A stretch of DNA of 37,986 bases from Janthinobacterium sp. UMAB-56 (GTDB taxonomy: Bacteria; Pseudomonadota; Gammaproteobacteria; Burkholderiales; Burkholderiaceae_D), in contig NZ_LT607655.1 in the NCBI RefSeq assembly GCF_900095265.1, positions 292,306-330,291 on the forward strand. Reading direction: 5' to 3'. Positions 24,617 through 32,626 of this stretch are shown one piece after another (positions within the stretch are counted from its first letter, which is position 1; each line of letters opens with the position of its first letter). The notes beneath the pieces were generated by a model. That model saw only the letters and a list, made by a program, of their open reading frames with translations, was not told where the DNA came from and made no database searches. Made by a program: the position numbers and the translations under genes.

Positions 24617-25138
24617 TTATGCGCTCAGTTCGGGCAGCGGTCCAGGATAGCCGATGGCGGCCCAGTGGGCGGCATCGGCATACCAGGCGCCGAGGATAAG
24701 ATCGTGCAGGGCCAGATAGGCCGTCTGCAAGGTGGCCAGGCGATGCGTGCGCCACGCCTGCAAGAAGGCTGTCACCTGGCCGGGATCGGCGCCCTGCCAG
24801 TCCCCATGTACGCCGGCGACGAAGCGCCGCGCGGGCGCCAGCGCCAACAGGCCAAACAGATCCTGTACTTCCTGCTGCGCCGCCAGGGGCAAGCCGCGGA
24901 TGGCCGTGTCCACGCCGGCGATGGCGCCATCGAGGGCCGCAGCCCGCGCACCGGCGTCCCGCGGCAGCGCACTACCCAGCATGGAGGGCACGATGGCAGC
25001 CAGCGCCGCGCGCGCCGCGCCATCGAGCACAAAACGGCCGGGCGGCGCAGGCCCGCGCACAAGGCGGTAGGCGGCGCCGCCGGCGGCCAGCGCGCAAGCG
25101 CCGAGCACGCCCAGTTTCAGAAACGATCTGCGTTGCAT
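24617..25138 (-). CDS. Tat-exported small subunit (gluconate 2-dehydrogenase subunit 3-like)
   Basis: The product has 173 residues. It starts with a twin-arginine signal (QRRSFLKLG, hydrophobic core VLGACALAAGGAAY). The mature part has the features of the gluconate dehydrogenase gamma subunit family (AALAAIVPSMLGSALP; QQEVQDLFGLLAL; FLQAWRTHRLATLQTAYLALHDLILGAWY). In characterised three-subunit dehydrogenases this protein carries the folded GMC subunit through Tat and stabilises it. The ATG at 25138 is chosen because GGAG lies 8 bases ahead; an ATG at 25144 is too close to that site. It is the first gene of the operon with the GMC and lipase genes. Confidence 0.88.
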   Translation of the reverse strand: MQRRSFLKLGVLGACALAAGGAAYRLVRGPAPPGRFVLDGAARAALAAIVPSMLGSALPRDAGARAAALDGAIAGVDTAIRGLPLAAQQEVQDLFGLLALAPARRFVAGVHGDWQGADPGQVTAFLQAWRTHRLATLQTAYLALHDLILGAWYADAAHWAAIGYPGPLPELSA

Positions 25139-25223
25139 CAGCATGTCTCCATTGCCATGTCTCCCCTTGTTTCGTGCCGCCTTTTGCCGGCCAGTGTACG
25201 CCAAAGGAAGCGGCGCTCCGCGC

Positions 25224-25255
25224 GCAAAAACTAGAGCGGCGCGTCTAGTTTTTGC
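25224..25255. terminator. Inverted repeat at the end of the MFS gene, terminator and/or operator
   Basis: The perfect 12-base arms GCAAAAACTAGA and TCTAGTTTTTGC flank an 8-base GC-rich loop, spanning the MFS stop codon. The T-tract within the right arm on either strand allows a terminator reading. Its core AACTAGA-N8-TCTAGTT also matches the element at 18001-18022, and it lies ~100 bases upstream of the Tat-subunit gene. Confidence 0.5.
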
Positions 25256-26424
25256 GACTGCATCCATAGCAGCAGCATGGCCAGCAGCGCTGCCAGCGCG
25301 CCGCCGAGGGCGATGGCGGGCAAGCCGAAGACGACGATCAGCGCGCCGCCCAGCACCCCGCCCGCCGCCGTGCCCGCGTTGAAGGCGGCAATATTGAGCC
25401 CCGCCGCCACCGCATCGCTGCCCGGGCAATGCTGCTGCGCCAGGCGTAGCAAGCGCATGGTCGACAGGGTCACGAGGGCGAAAAACAGCAAGCCCAGGGT
25501 GCCGCACAGGGCCAGCAGGGCCAGTGGCGCGGCGCGCAGCGCATAAAATCCCAGCAAATTGATCGCCAGCGCGGCCAGGGCCAGCACGCTGCAGCGCAAC
25601 GCGGAAGGGCGATCCGCGCACCAGCCGCCCAGCAGGTTCCCCCCGATGGCGCACACGCCAAAGCACAGCATGGCGGCGCCCAGCCAGTCCGCGTCCAGCC
25701 CGCCCAGTTGCAACAGAAAGGGCGAGACATACGTGAAAAAACTGAAGGTAGCCACGCTGACCAGCGCCGCCACGCCAGCGGCCAGCAGCAGGGGCGCTTG
25801 CAAGATGGCGCGCAGGCTGTCCAGGGCCGATGCGGCGGCGGCGTCCTGGCGCGCGGCCGGCATGGCGAAGCGCAAGCCGGCCGCGCCGCACAGGGCCAGC
25901 ACGCCGATGGCGGCAAATACCCAGCGCCACGACGACACGGCGCCCAGCCACGTCCCCAGTGGCACGCCGCCGGCCAGCGCCAGGGTCAGGCCCAGCCAGA
26001 CGATGGACAGCGCCCTTCCCGCACGGCCAGGGTCGACCAGGTTGGTGGCCGCGTGCGACGCCACGGCCATGAACACGCCATGCGCGAGGCCCACGACAAG
26101 GCGCACGCCCAGCAGCGCTCCCAGCGCCGGCGCTTGCGCCATGGCCACGCTGCCCGCCGCCAGCACGAGCATGGTGGCCACCAGTATCTGGCGCGTGGGG
26201 CGGCGCGCCAGCATGGCCGTCAGCACGGGCGCGCCGATGGCCGCCCCCAGCGCATACGCGGCAATGGCGCCGCCGGCCGCCGCCACGCTGGCGTGCAAGT
26301 CGCGCGCCATAGGGGTCAACAGGCCGGCGGCGATGAATTCGCACAAGCCGAAGGCAAAGCTGCACAAGGACAGCCAATAAATAGAAGGGGGCAGCGCGCG
26401 GCTGCGCGCCGAAACGTTGGACAT
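25231..26424 (-). CDS. MFS transporter, DHA1 (AraJ-like) family
   Basis: This is a twelve-helix major facilitator of 397 residues. The opening LPPSIYWLSLCSFAFGLCEFIAAGLLTPMARDL (split as SFAFGLCEF and GLLTPMARDL) and the loop 2-3 region around LARRPTRQ match the drug/sugar efflux DHA1 group related to AraJ and YdhP. The substrate is unknown; efflux by proton antiport is the family mode. AGGA 6 bases before the ATG at 26424 fixes the start. It lies 90 bases downstream of a LysR regulator on the same strand, with an inverted repeat between them. The DNA is Ala-codon rich, as usual here. Confidence 0.9.
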   Translation of the reverse strand: MSNVSARSRALPPSIYWLSLCSFAFGLCEFIAAGLLTPMARDLHASVAAAGGAIAAYALGAAIGAPVLTAMLARRPTRQILVATMLVLAAGSVAMAQAPALGALLGVRLVVGLAHGVFMAVASHAATNLVDPGRAGRALSIVWLGLTLALAGGVPLGTWLGAVSSWRWVFAAIGVLALCGAAGLRFAMPAARQDAAAASALDSLRAILQAPLLLAAGVAALVSVATFSFFTYVSPFLLQLGGLDADWLGAAMLCFGVCAIGGNLLGGWCADRPSALRCSVLALAALAINLLGFYALRAAPLALLALCGTLGLLFFALVTLSTMRLLRLAQQHCPGSDAVAAGLNIAAFNAGTAAGGVLGGALIVVFGLPAIALGGALAALLAMLLLWMQSQKLDAPL

Positions 26425-26496
26425 GGCCATTCCTGACAATCAAAACGCCATGCTGGCCCCTGGGCCATCATCTGTAAAATATCTTATTTATATTGG

Positions 26497-26519
26497 AATG
26501 AGATACTAAAAGTCTCATT
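26497..26519. promoter_or_regulatory. Inverted repeat AATGAGA-N9-TCTCATT between LysR and MFS genes
   Basis: The seven-base perfect arms lie in AT-rich DNA overlapping the LysR stop codon, ~75 bases upstream of the MFS start. It could be a LysR-type binding site or a weak hairpin; no T-tract follows in the minus direction. Confidence 0.4.
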
Positions 26520-27417
26520 GAAGCGCAGACAGGCGCAGTTGCGCCAGCAGGCGTTCGCGCACGGGAGAATCGCGCTGCGGGTCCCACGCCATGTACAGGT
26601 CGAGCTGGCGCAGCGGCGCGGGCGCATCGCTGTGCAGCGGCAGCATGACGACGCCGGCAGGCCTGGACGACGCCAGGCTGGCGGGCAGCAGGGCCACGCC
26701 GAAACCGGCCGCCACCAGGCCCAGTACCGTTTGCAAGCGGCGCGCCTGCTGCACCACGTGCGGCACGAAGCCCGCATGCAGGCACAGGCTCGCCAACTGG
26801 TCATGAAAACCCTGGCCCAGGTCGCGTGGAGAAGCGACGAAATCGTCACCGGCCAGGTCCGCCAGTTCCACCCTCGCCTGGCCCGCGCAGCGGTGACTCA
26901 AGGGCAGCGCTGCGACGATGTCTTCGCCGGACAGGCGCTCGAAGCGCAAGCCTGGCGTGCTGCGCCCGGGCGCGCGCAGCAGGGCGATATCGATGTCGCC
27001 CTGCTCCAGCCACTCGACTTGCTGCTGCGTCGACGCTTCGCGCAAGGTGAACTGCACGGCGGGCGAAGCGGCACGGAAGGCGCGCAAGGCTTGCAATACG
27101 TGGGCATACGGCGTGATGTGGATGAAACTGAGGCGCAAATGACCTTCGATGCCCTGCGCCACGCGACGCGTGGCCGCCACGCCCTCTTCCAGGCTGGCCA
27201 GCACCTGGCGCGCCGTGACCAGGAAAGTGACGCCGGCCGGCGTCAAGCTGACCTTGCGGTTGCTGCGTTCGAATACGGGGTAACCCAGCGCCGCTTCCAG
27301 CCGCAGGATCGCCTGCGACAACGGCGGCTGCGCCATGTGCAGCCGTTCGGCCGCGCGGCGGAAATTGAGTTCCTCGGCGACGGCGATGAACTGGCGCAGC
27401 AGCCGGGTTTCTATCAT
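26515..27417 (-). CDS. LysR-type transcriptional regulator
   Basis: The product has 300 residues. An N-terminal LysR helix-turn-helix (LRQFIAVAEELNFRRAAERL, then MAQPPLSQAILRLEAALG, residues ~5-60) precedes the periplasmic-binding-protein-like effector domain (~90-295), with the family's Phe/Leu pattern close to the CatR/BenM subgroup. The ATG overlaps the trmJ stop as ATGA, so it is probably co-translated with that housekeeping gene. The adjacent MFS gene is the likely target. The effector is unknown. Confidence 0.92.
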   Translation of the reverse strand: MIETRLLRQFIAVAEELNFRRAAERLHMAQPPLSQAILRLEAALGYPVFERSNRKVSLTPAGVTFLVTARQVLASLEEGVAATRRVAQGIEGHLRLSFIHITPYAHVLQALRAFRAASPAVQFTLREASTQQQVEWLEQGDIDIALLRAPGRSTPGLRFERLSGEDIVAALPLSHRCAGQARVELADLAGDDFVASPRDLGQGFHDQLASLCLHAGFVPHVVQQARRLQTVLGLVAAGFGVALLPASLASSRPAGVVMLPLHSDAPAPLRQLDLYMAWDPQRDSPVRERLLAQLRLSALQ

Positions 27418-28178
27418 GGCCCTTTTTTGGCTACCGCCAGGATATGGCGCGCGATGCCGCGCAGGATATTGACTTCTTCCGTTTCCAGTCCCGTGCGCGA
27501 AAACAGGCGTTTCAGGCGCGGCATGAGCTTTTTCGGATTATCGGCATCGAGGAAGTCGATGGCCACCAGCGCCTGCTGCAAGTGCTCGTACATGCCGTCG
27601 ACCTGCGCCAGGCTGGCCGCGTCGCCATGGAAACCGACGGGACTGGCGAGTTGTTCATCGCCGAGGGCCGCCACGCGGCATTCATAGGCCACGACCTGCG
27701 CCGCCTGCGACAGGTTCAGCGAGGAATACGCGGGATTGGCGGGAATGTTGATCAGCACATTGCACTGCTCGACGATCTCGTTGGGCAAGCCGAAGCGCTC
27801 GTTGCCGAAGATGACGGCCGCGTGCAAGTCTGCACTGGCGGCCAATTGCGCGGCGATGGCGCGCGGGGCGGTGACGGGCGGCGAAAATTCGCGCAATCTG
27901 GCCGACACGGCGGCCGCGTAATTGCAGCCCTCAAGCGCCTCGGCGATCGAGCCGACGATGCGCGCGCCAGCCAGAATATCCTGAGCGCCGCTGGCGAAGG
28001 CCACCGCTTCCGCATCCGTCAAGGCATCGGGAAAACGCGGATTAACCAGCACCAGATCGGAAAAACCCATCGTTTTCATGGCCCGCGCGACGCCGCCAAT
28101 GTTGCCAGGACGACTAGTTTCGACAAGAATAAATCGCAGGCGTTTGAAAAGAGACGTGTTGATTTCGGGCAGATTCAT
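27414..28178 (-). CDS. trmJ: tRNA (cytidine/uridine-32-2'-O)-methyltransferase TrmJ
   Basis: This SPOUT-class methyltransferase 2'-O-methylates C32/U32 in the anticodon loop of several tRNAs. It has 254 residues. Motif 1 is FILVETSRPGNIGGVARAMK, motif 2 IFGNERFGLPNE and motif 3 IPANPAYSSLNLSQAAQVVAYE (split as IPANPAYSSLN and LSQAAQVVAYE), forming the trefoil knot. A C-terminal helical extension ends in ILRGIARHIL. No strong Shine-Dalgarno precedes the ATG; the upstream TTTTAA suggests a very short leader. It is divergent from suhB and shares a 186-base promoter region with it. Confidence 0.94.
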   Translation of the reverse strand: MNLPEINTSLFKRLRFILVETSRPGNIGGVARAMKTMGFSDLVLVNPRFPDALTDAEAVAFASGAQDILAGARIVGSIAEALEGCNYAAAVSARLREFSPPVTAPRAIAAQLAASADLHAAVIFGNERFGLPNEIVEQCNVLINIPANPAYSSLNLSQAAQVVAYECRVAALGDEQLASPVGFHGDAASLAQVDGMYEHLQQALVAIDFLDADNPKKLMPRLKRLFSRTGLETEEVNILRGIARHILAVAKKGP

Positions 28179-28226
28179 TTAAAATAGCGCTATTGCGCGG
28201 TATCGATACAGGAAATTTCGGGAAAC

Positions 28227-28248
28227 GGAGTCACAAAACGCTGACTCC
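28227..28248. promoter_or_regulatory. Inverted repeat in the trmJ-suhB divergent region
   Basis: The perfect arms GGAGTCA and TGACTCC are separated by 8 bases. It could be an operator or a leader hairpin of suhB. Confidence 0.3.
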
Positions 28249-28364
28249 AGGCCGGGATTTTAACCACTTCGGCACCGCTCCGCTCTTTAATTCATTCTTG
28301 CACTCTATCGTACCGGCGCCGCAAGGCGACGCTGGGCGGTCGCGTGCTTTTAACGGAAGCTCAT

Positions 28365-29156
28365 ATGCACCCAATGCTCAACACGGCGATCAAAGCCGCC
28401 CGCCGCGGCGCCGCCGTCATCAATCGCGCCTCTTTTGACCTCGACCGCGTCGTCGTCACGGAAAAACAACATAACGATTTCGTCACCGACGTCGACCAGG
28501 CGGCCGAACAAGCCATCATCGAGGTGCTGTCCAAAGCCTACCCGGACCACGCGTTCCTGGCTGAGGAATCGGGAGCTTCCGCCAACTCGCACGACGAGAA
28601 TGAATATCAGTGGATCATCGACCCGATCGATGGCACCACCAACTTTATCCACGGCTTCCCGCAATACTGCATCTCGATCGCCCTCGCGCATCGCGGCGTC
28701 GTCACGCAAGCCGTCATCTACGACCCGGTACGCAACGACCTGTTCACGGCCACCAAGGGCGCCGGCGCTTACCTGAACGAAAAGCGCATCCGCGTCACCA
28801 AGCTCGATCGCATCTCGAACGCCCTGCTGGGCACCGGCTACGTGGCCGGCAGCGCCCGCGCGCTCGATGAATACCTGAAGATGTACGCGATCATGGGTGA
28901 ACGCAGCCAGGGCGTACGCCGCGCCGGCTCGGCCGCGCTGGACCTGGCCTACGTCGCTTGCGGCCGCCTGGACGGTTTCTACGAAAAAGGCTTGAAGCCT
29001 TGGGATATCGCCGCCGGCGCCCTGATGATCACGGAATCGGGCGGCATCGTCGGTGAATTTTCCGGCGAGTCGGACTACCTCTACAAGGGCGACGTCATCG
29101 CCGCCAGCCCGAAGATCTTTGGCCAGATGATCACCCTGCTGACGCCTTTCGCCTGA
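28365..29156 (+). CDS. suhB: Inositol-1-monophosphatase / SuhB
   Basis: This Mg-dependent phosphatase of the IMPase superfamily acts on inositol 1-phosphate; in E. coli SuhB also joins NusA in ribosomal RNA antitermination. It has 263 residues. Metal-site motifs are Glu67-Glu68 in [15 protein letters not shown] (86-94) and [15 protein letters not shown] near the C-terminus. The start [13 protein letters not shown] is canonical for the family, with GGAAG ahead of the ATG; an upstream in-frame codon would add seven unrelated residues. It is monocistronic with a strong terminator. Confidence 0.95.
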   Translation: MHPMLNTAIKAARRGAAVINRASFDLDRVVVTEKQHNDFVTDVDQAAEQAIIEVLSKAYPDHAFLAEESGASANSHDENEYQWIIDPIDGTTNFIHGFPQYCISIALAHRGVVTQAVIYDPVRNDLFTATKGAGAYLNEKRIRVTKLDRISNALLGTGYVAGSARALDEYLKMYAIMGERSQGVRRAGSAALDLAYVACGRLDGFYEKGLKPWDIAAGALMITESGGIVGEFSGESDYLYKGDVIAASPKIFGQMITLLTPFA

Positions 29157-29175
29157 TTGCCACGCGCACTCTGAT

Positions 29176-29217
29176 GTGAAAAAAAGCTGCCGGAGGAAAC
29201 TCCGGCAGCTTTTTTTT
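29176..29217. terminator. Bidirectional rho-independent terminator
   Basis: An A-run, then stem AGCTGCCGGAG, loop GAAA, stem CTCCGGCAGCT and a run of seven T, between suhB (plus) and the isochorismatase gene (minus). Confidence 0.92.
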
Positions 29218-29279
29218 GAGCGCCGGCCAGCCCTCAGCCGCCCCGCCGGCGGGCGGTGGGGCCGTGGCATCATTGAAAA

Positions 29280-29933
29280 TCAATGGCCTTCGCTGGCGTT
29301 GAACATGGATTTGGCGTAGACCAGGCCCAGGCCATAGCCGCCGCCGTGCGCCACGGCCGTCGCCACCGTTTCGTCGTAGGTCTCGCTGCGGGCCCAGTCG
29401 CGCTGCAGCTCCAGCAAATACTGCACGGACGTCATCGGCTGTGCGCCCGCCTGCAACATGCGCTGCATGGCCATCGCATGGGCTTCGTCGGAGACATCGC
29501 CGCTGGCGTCGGCGATCACGTACACATCAAAACCCTGCTCCAGCGCCGACAGTGCGGGGCCGACGATGCAGACGGACGTCCACAGTCCTGCCAGCACGAT
29601 CTTGCCCTTGCCGTAGCCATTCACCTTGTCGGCGATACGCGCATCTTCCCAAGTGTTCATCGTGCTGCGGTCGATCGGCGCCTGTTCCGGGAAGACGGAC
29701 TGGATTTCATCGAAGATCGGGCCGGAGAACGATTTGGCTGCCACCGTCGTCAGTATCGTCGGCACCTTGAATTGCGCCGCCGCCTTGGCCACCAGGGCCG
29801 CATTGTTGCGCAGCAGGGCCAAGTCGATGGAACGGGTGGCGAACGCCATCTGCGACTGGTGGTCGATCATGATCAGGGTATGATCGTTCGGGGTCAGCAG
29901 TTTTTGTGCGGCTTGGGCGGTGGCGATAGGCAT
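29280..29933 (-). CDS. Isochorismatase-family cysteine hydrolase (YcaC-like)
   Basis: The product has 217 residues. The catalytic triad is visible as Asp24 in MIDHQSQM, a Lys at 109-111 in GKGKIVLAGLW and Cys122 in TSVCIVGPAL, with the usual cis-peptide context before the Cys. The overall similarity is to YcaC-type hydrolases of unknown substrate rather than to true isochorismatase or nicotinamidase. AAGGA 7 bases before the ATG supports the start. The gene is monocistronic on the minus strand. The 218 bases upstream, shared with the small gene at 30152, are AT-rich, without a confident promoter. Confidence 0.9.
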   Translation of the reverse strand: MPIATAQAAQKLLTPNDHTLIMIDHQSQMAFATRSIDLALLRNNAALVAKAAAQFKVPTILTTVAAKSFSGPIFDEIQSVFPEQAPIDRSTMNTWEDARIADKVNGYGKGKIVLAGLWTSVCIVGPALSALEQGFDVYVIADASGDVSDEAHAMAMQRMLQAGAQPMTSVQYLLELQRDWARSETYDETVATAVAHGGGYGLGLVYAKSMFNASEGH

Positions 29934-30151
29934 GATGTTTTCCTTAGTGAAAATAATTGAATATAAAAAAGGGCTGTCCTTGTATGACGCTTCTGCTCCT
30001 GCCCTTGCGTCACGCTGTGTGTACAGGGCCAGTGCTATGCAGTATGTACGCGATGCTGTGAAAATAAAAACGGAAAGAATGCCAAGCTATATGCAATTTT
30101 TTCGATGATAGGAAACAGGCGCAGCAACACGCTGCACATCAAGGAGAAAAC

Positions 30152-30406
30152 ATGGGATTTGAATTCAGGGTCACGGCCAGCCTGACGCAGGAACAGCGCC
30201 AGCACATTGCGCAGATGCCAGAGTTGGCGGCGCCGGCGCCGCGCCCGCCCGGCGGCGCCATGCCCGACACCGACGCCAGGCTGACGGATGCCGGCCTGTA
30301 TATCTGCCAGCACCTGCGCCCGGACCCGTGGCACGGCCTGGCCGCCCTGCGCGTCTGGCTCGATGCGCAGGGCGTGGACTACGCCGTTGCGGAGATCGAC
30401 GACTAG
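30152..30406 (+). CDS. Small hypothetical protein, 84 residues
   Basis: The gene is supported by a strong GGAG seven bases before the ATG and by high-bias codons. The product is acidic and soluble, with no signal or membrane segment: a beta-like start (MGFEFRVTASLTQEQRQHIAQ), a Pro-rich loop, then the helical part LRPDPWHGLAALRVWLDAQG and an acidic end (AEIDD). No family is recognised. It is convergent with the TonB-dependent receptor gene only 7 bases away, with no terminator between. Confidence 0.65.
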   Translation: MGFEFRVTASLTQEQRQHIAQMPELAAPAPRPPGGAMPDTDARLTDAGLYICQHLRPDPWHGLAALRVWLDAQGVDYAVAEIDD

Positions 30407-30413
30407 GCAAACG

Positions 30414-32552
30414 CTACAAGAGGCCTTCAAGCATGACGCGCAGCGTGCGGTCGCTACCCGTATCGACCGTACGCAGCAGGCTGCCGGCGCCATCTGCATA
30501 CAGGCTGCGCGTGCGCTCAAGCTGGCGCAGCAGATCGGCGCCCGACAGGCGCAGCCGCAGCCGGTCGCTGAATTTCCACAGCGCGTACAGATCCAGTTCG
30601 CGCCGGGCGCCCTGCCAGGCCAGCAACTGCTTCGATGCGCGCGACAGTGCACCGCCCTGGAAATGCAGATTGCCGCCCAGGGTCAACGGCTTGCTGGCCA
30701 GCCGGTAATCCGCGCCCAGGTTGGCGCTCCACGGCAACTGGCCATCGAGGCGGTTGTCCGGGCCGGCGACGGCGTCCACCGACGACCAGTTGCGCGCCAC
30801 GTCCGCCCGCAGGTCCAGCGCGGGGGCGCCGACCAGCAGCGCTGCCAGCGGCAGCTTCGCTTCCAGTGCGATACCGCGCACCTGCGCCCCGCCCTGGTTG
30901 ACAGGCGTAGCCACCCAGCGCCCGTTCTGCTGGTACAGCCGGTCCAGCATCACGTCGCCGATGCGCCGCAGCGAGGCGCTGGCGGACAGCATCGCGCCTT
31001 CCCCAGGATAGTATTCATAGGCCGCATCCAAGCCCCACGCCAGTTCCGGGCGCAGCGCCGGGTTGCCCTGCTTGTCGGGATTCGCGGGGCTATTGCCGTT
31101 GTCGACAAGGTAGGGGCGCGGGATCAGCTGGAACATCTGCGGCGCCTTGTAGGTGCGCGTGACGGCCAGGCGCACTTGATCCTTGCCGGCGAGCTTATAC
31201 AGGCTTTGCAGCACGGGGCTCCACACTTGCGCGCGCACGTCGACGGGGCCAGCGCCACCGGTGGCGCTGGCCGTGCGCCAGGTTTCCCAGCGCAGCCCCA
31301 GATACAGCGACCAGCGCGCGGAGACATCCCATTCATCCTGCGCGAACAGGGCCAGGCGCCGCACCGTGGTCGCATAGTCTTGGTCCGGTAGCACAGGCGG
31401 CCCGCCCGGCGACAACTGGCGCTCGCGGCGAAACTGCGTGCGCCGCCGCTGACCCACCTCCCAGCCCGCCGCCAGCGCGTGGCCCTCGCCCAGCGTCCGG
31501 CGATAGGTGCCGCTGGTCTGCACGCCCGCCTCGTCCACGCCTGCATCGACCCGGCGCACATTCGCCGGCCCGGTCGCGGCGCCGTCACTCTGGAACAGAT
31601 AGTCGCTGCTGCGATAGTTGACGTCGAGGCCAAGTTTGATATCGAGGCTGGCCCCCTGTCCGAGCTTGCGCAGCCAGTGCAGATCGCTGCGCACGGTGCC
31701 GCTGTCCTGCCTGAAGGTGGCGTCATTGTCCGGATAGTCGGTATGGCCGCCCAGGTAAGACGTTTCCACCACCTGGCGATGGCTGGCCAGGCGGCGCCAG
31801 TTGACCAGGCTTTGCCAGGCCAGGCTGCCTTCGCCCGCCAGCGCCCATTGCAAACGGGGCGCCAGCTCGAACGTATCGCTCGTCACGCGCTCCGTCAGCG
31901 GCAAATGGCGCACCGCCGTGGGTCTGCCATCCGCATCGTATGCGCGGTTCCATTCATCGAGCAGCGCCTGGCGGCCCGTGTGACTAAGCGTGCCGGCCAG
32001 CGCATACGACAGGCGGCCGTCCTTGTCGGCCCACTGCACCGTGGCGCTGCCGGCGGGCATGCCATGGCTGCCGGACGCCCCCAGCTTGAAGGTGCGCTCG
32101 CGCCGCTTGCCCGATTTTTTCAGCACGATGTTGATGGAACCGGCGATCGCCTCGGCGGAAAATTGCGCCGTGGCGGCGCGCATGATTTCCACGCGCTCGA
32201 CCAGTTCCGGGTCCAGAGAATCGAGCGAAAACCCGGGCGGCACGGGCACGCCGTCGAGCATGACGAGGGTATAACCCTGGCCCAGCCCGCGCAGCTGGAT
32301 TTGCCCACCCTGCCCCGTGCCTGCTGGCGCGCCGCCGATGGAAATGCCGGGCAGGCGCTTCAAGGCGTCGGACAAGGTACGGTCACCCTGGCGTATCAAT
32401 TCCTCGTGACCGACGACGATGGCGGCGACGGTGTCGTTACGGCGCTGATCCACTTTGCCGGCATGCACCGTCACGGAAGGAAGGACGTCTTCGGCACGGA
32501 CGTGCGCCATCAACGGCAGCGCAAGGCTGCACAATAGAATACTCAATCGCAT
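30414..32552 (-). CDS. TonB-dependent outer-membrane receptor
   Basis: The product has 712 residues. A signal peptide (MRLSILLCSLALPLMAHVRA) precedes the plug domain (~25-150: SDALKRLPGISI, IQLRGLGQGYTLVMLDGVPV, VERVEIMRAATAQFSAEAIAGSINIVL split across that range) and a 22-strand barrel with typical alternating strands (ALFAQDEWDVSARWSLYLGLRWE contains the YAQDEW-type marker). The plug resembles ferric-siderophore/vitamin-type receptors. The ligand is unknown, and the last residue is Leu rather than the usual Phe/Trp. AGGA six bases before the ATG sets the start. It is the third gene after the BlaI-like and M56-M23 genes, 74 bases downstream, with no terminator between. Confidence 0.93.
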   Translation of the reverse strand: MRLSILLCSLALPLMAHVRAEDVLPSVTVHAGKVDQRRNDTVAAIVVGHEELIRQGDRTLSDALKRLPGISIGGAPAGTGQGGQIQLRGLGQGYTLVMLDGVPVPPGFSLDSLDPELVERVEIMRAATAQFSAEAIAGSINIVLKKSGKRRERTFKLGASGSHGMPAGSATVQWADKDGRLSYALAGTLSHTGRQALLDEWNRAYDADGRPTAVRHLPLTERVTSDTFELAPRLQWALAGEGSLAWQSLVNWRRLASHRQVVETSYLGGHTDYPDNDATFRQDSGTVRSDLHWLRKLGQGASLDIKLGLDVNYRSSDYLFQSDGAATGPANVRRVDAGVDEAGVQTSGTYRRTLGEGHALAAGWEVGQRRRTQFRRERQLSPGGPPVLPDQDYATTVRRLALFAQDEWDVSARWSLYLGLRWETWRTASATGGAGPVDVRAQVWSPVLQSLYKLAGKDQVRLAVTRTYKAPQMFQLIPRPYLVDNGNSPANPDKQGNPALRPELAWGLDAAYEYYPGEGAMLSASASLRRIGDVMLDRLYQQNGRWVATPVNQGGAQVRGIALEAKLPLAALLVGAPALDLRADVARNWSSVDAVAGPDNRLDGQLPWSANLGADYRLASKPLTLGGNLHFQGGALSRASKQLLAWQGARRELDLYALWKFSDRLRLRLSGADLLRQLERTRSLYADGAGSLLRTVDTGSDRTLRVMLEGLL

Positions 32553-32626
32553 GGGAAATCCTGAAAGGTCTGGGGTGGTGTCGGCTTGTGCGCTCGTGCG
32601 CTCATCCGACCTGCGACCAGGTAAAA

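Noticed and set aside
24617..26443. 608-residue open frame joining the Tat-signal protein to an upstream extension
   Set aside because: The extension is out-of-frame shadow of the MFS gene. A Shine-Dalgarno and twin-Arg signal place the real start at 25138.
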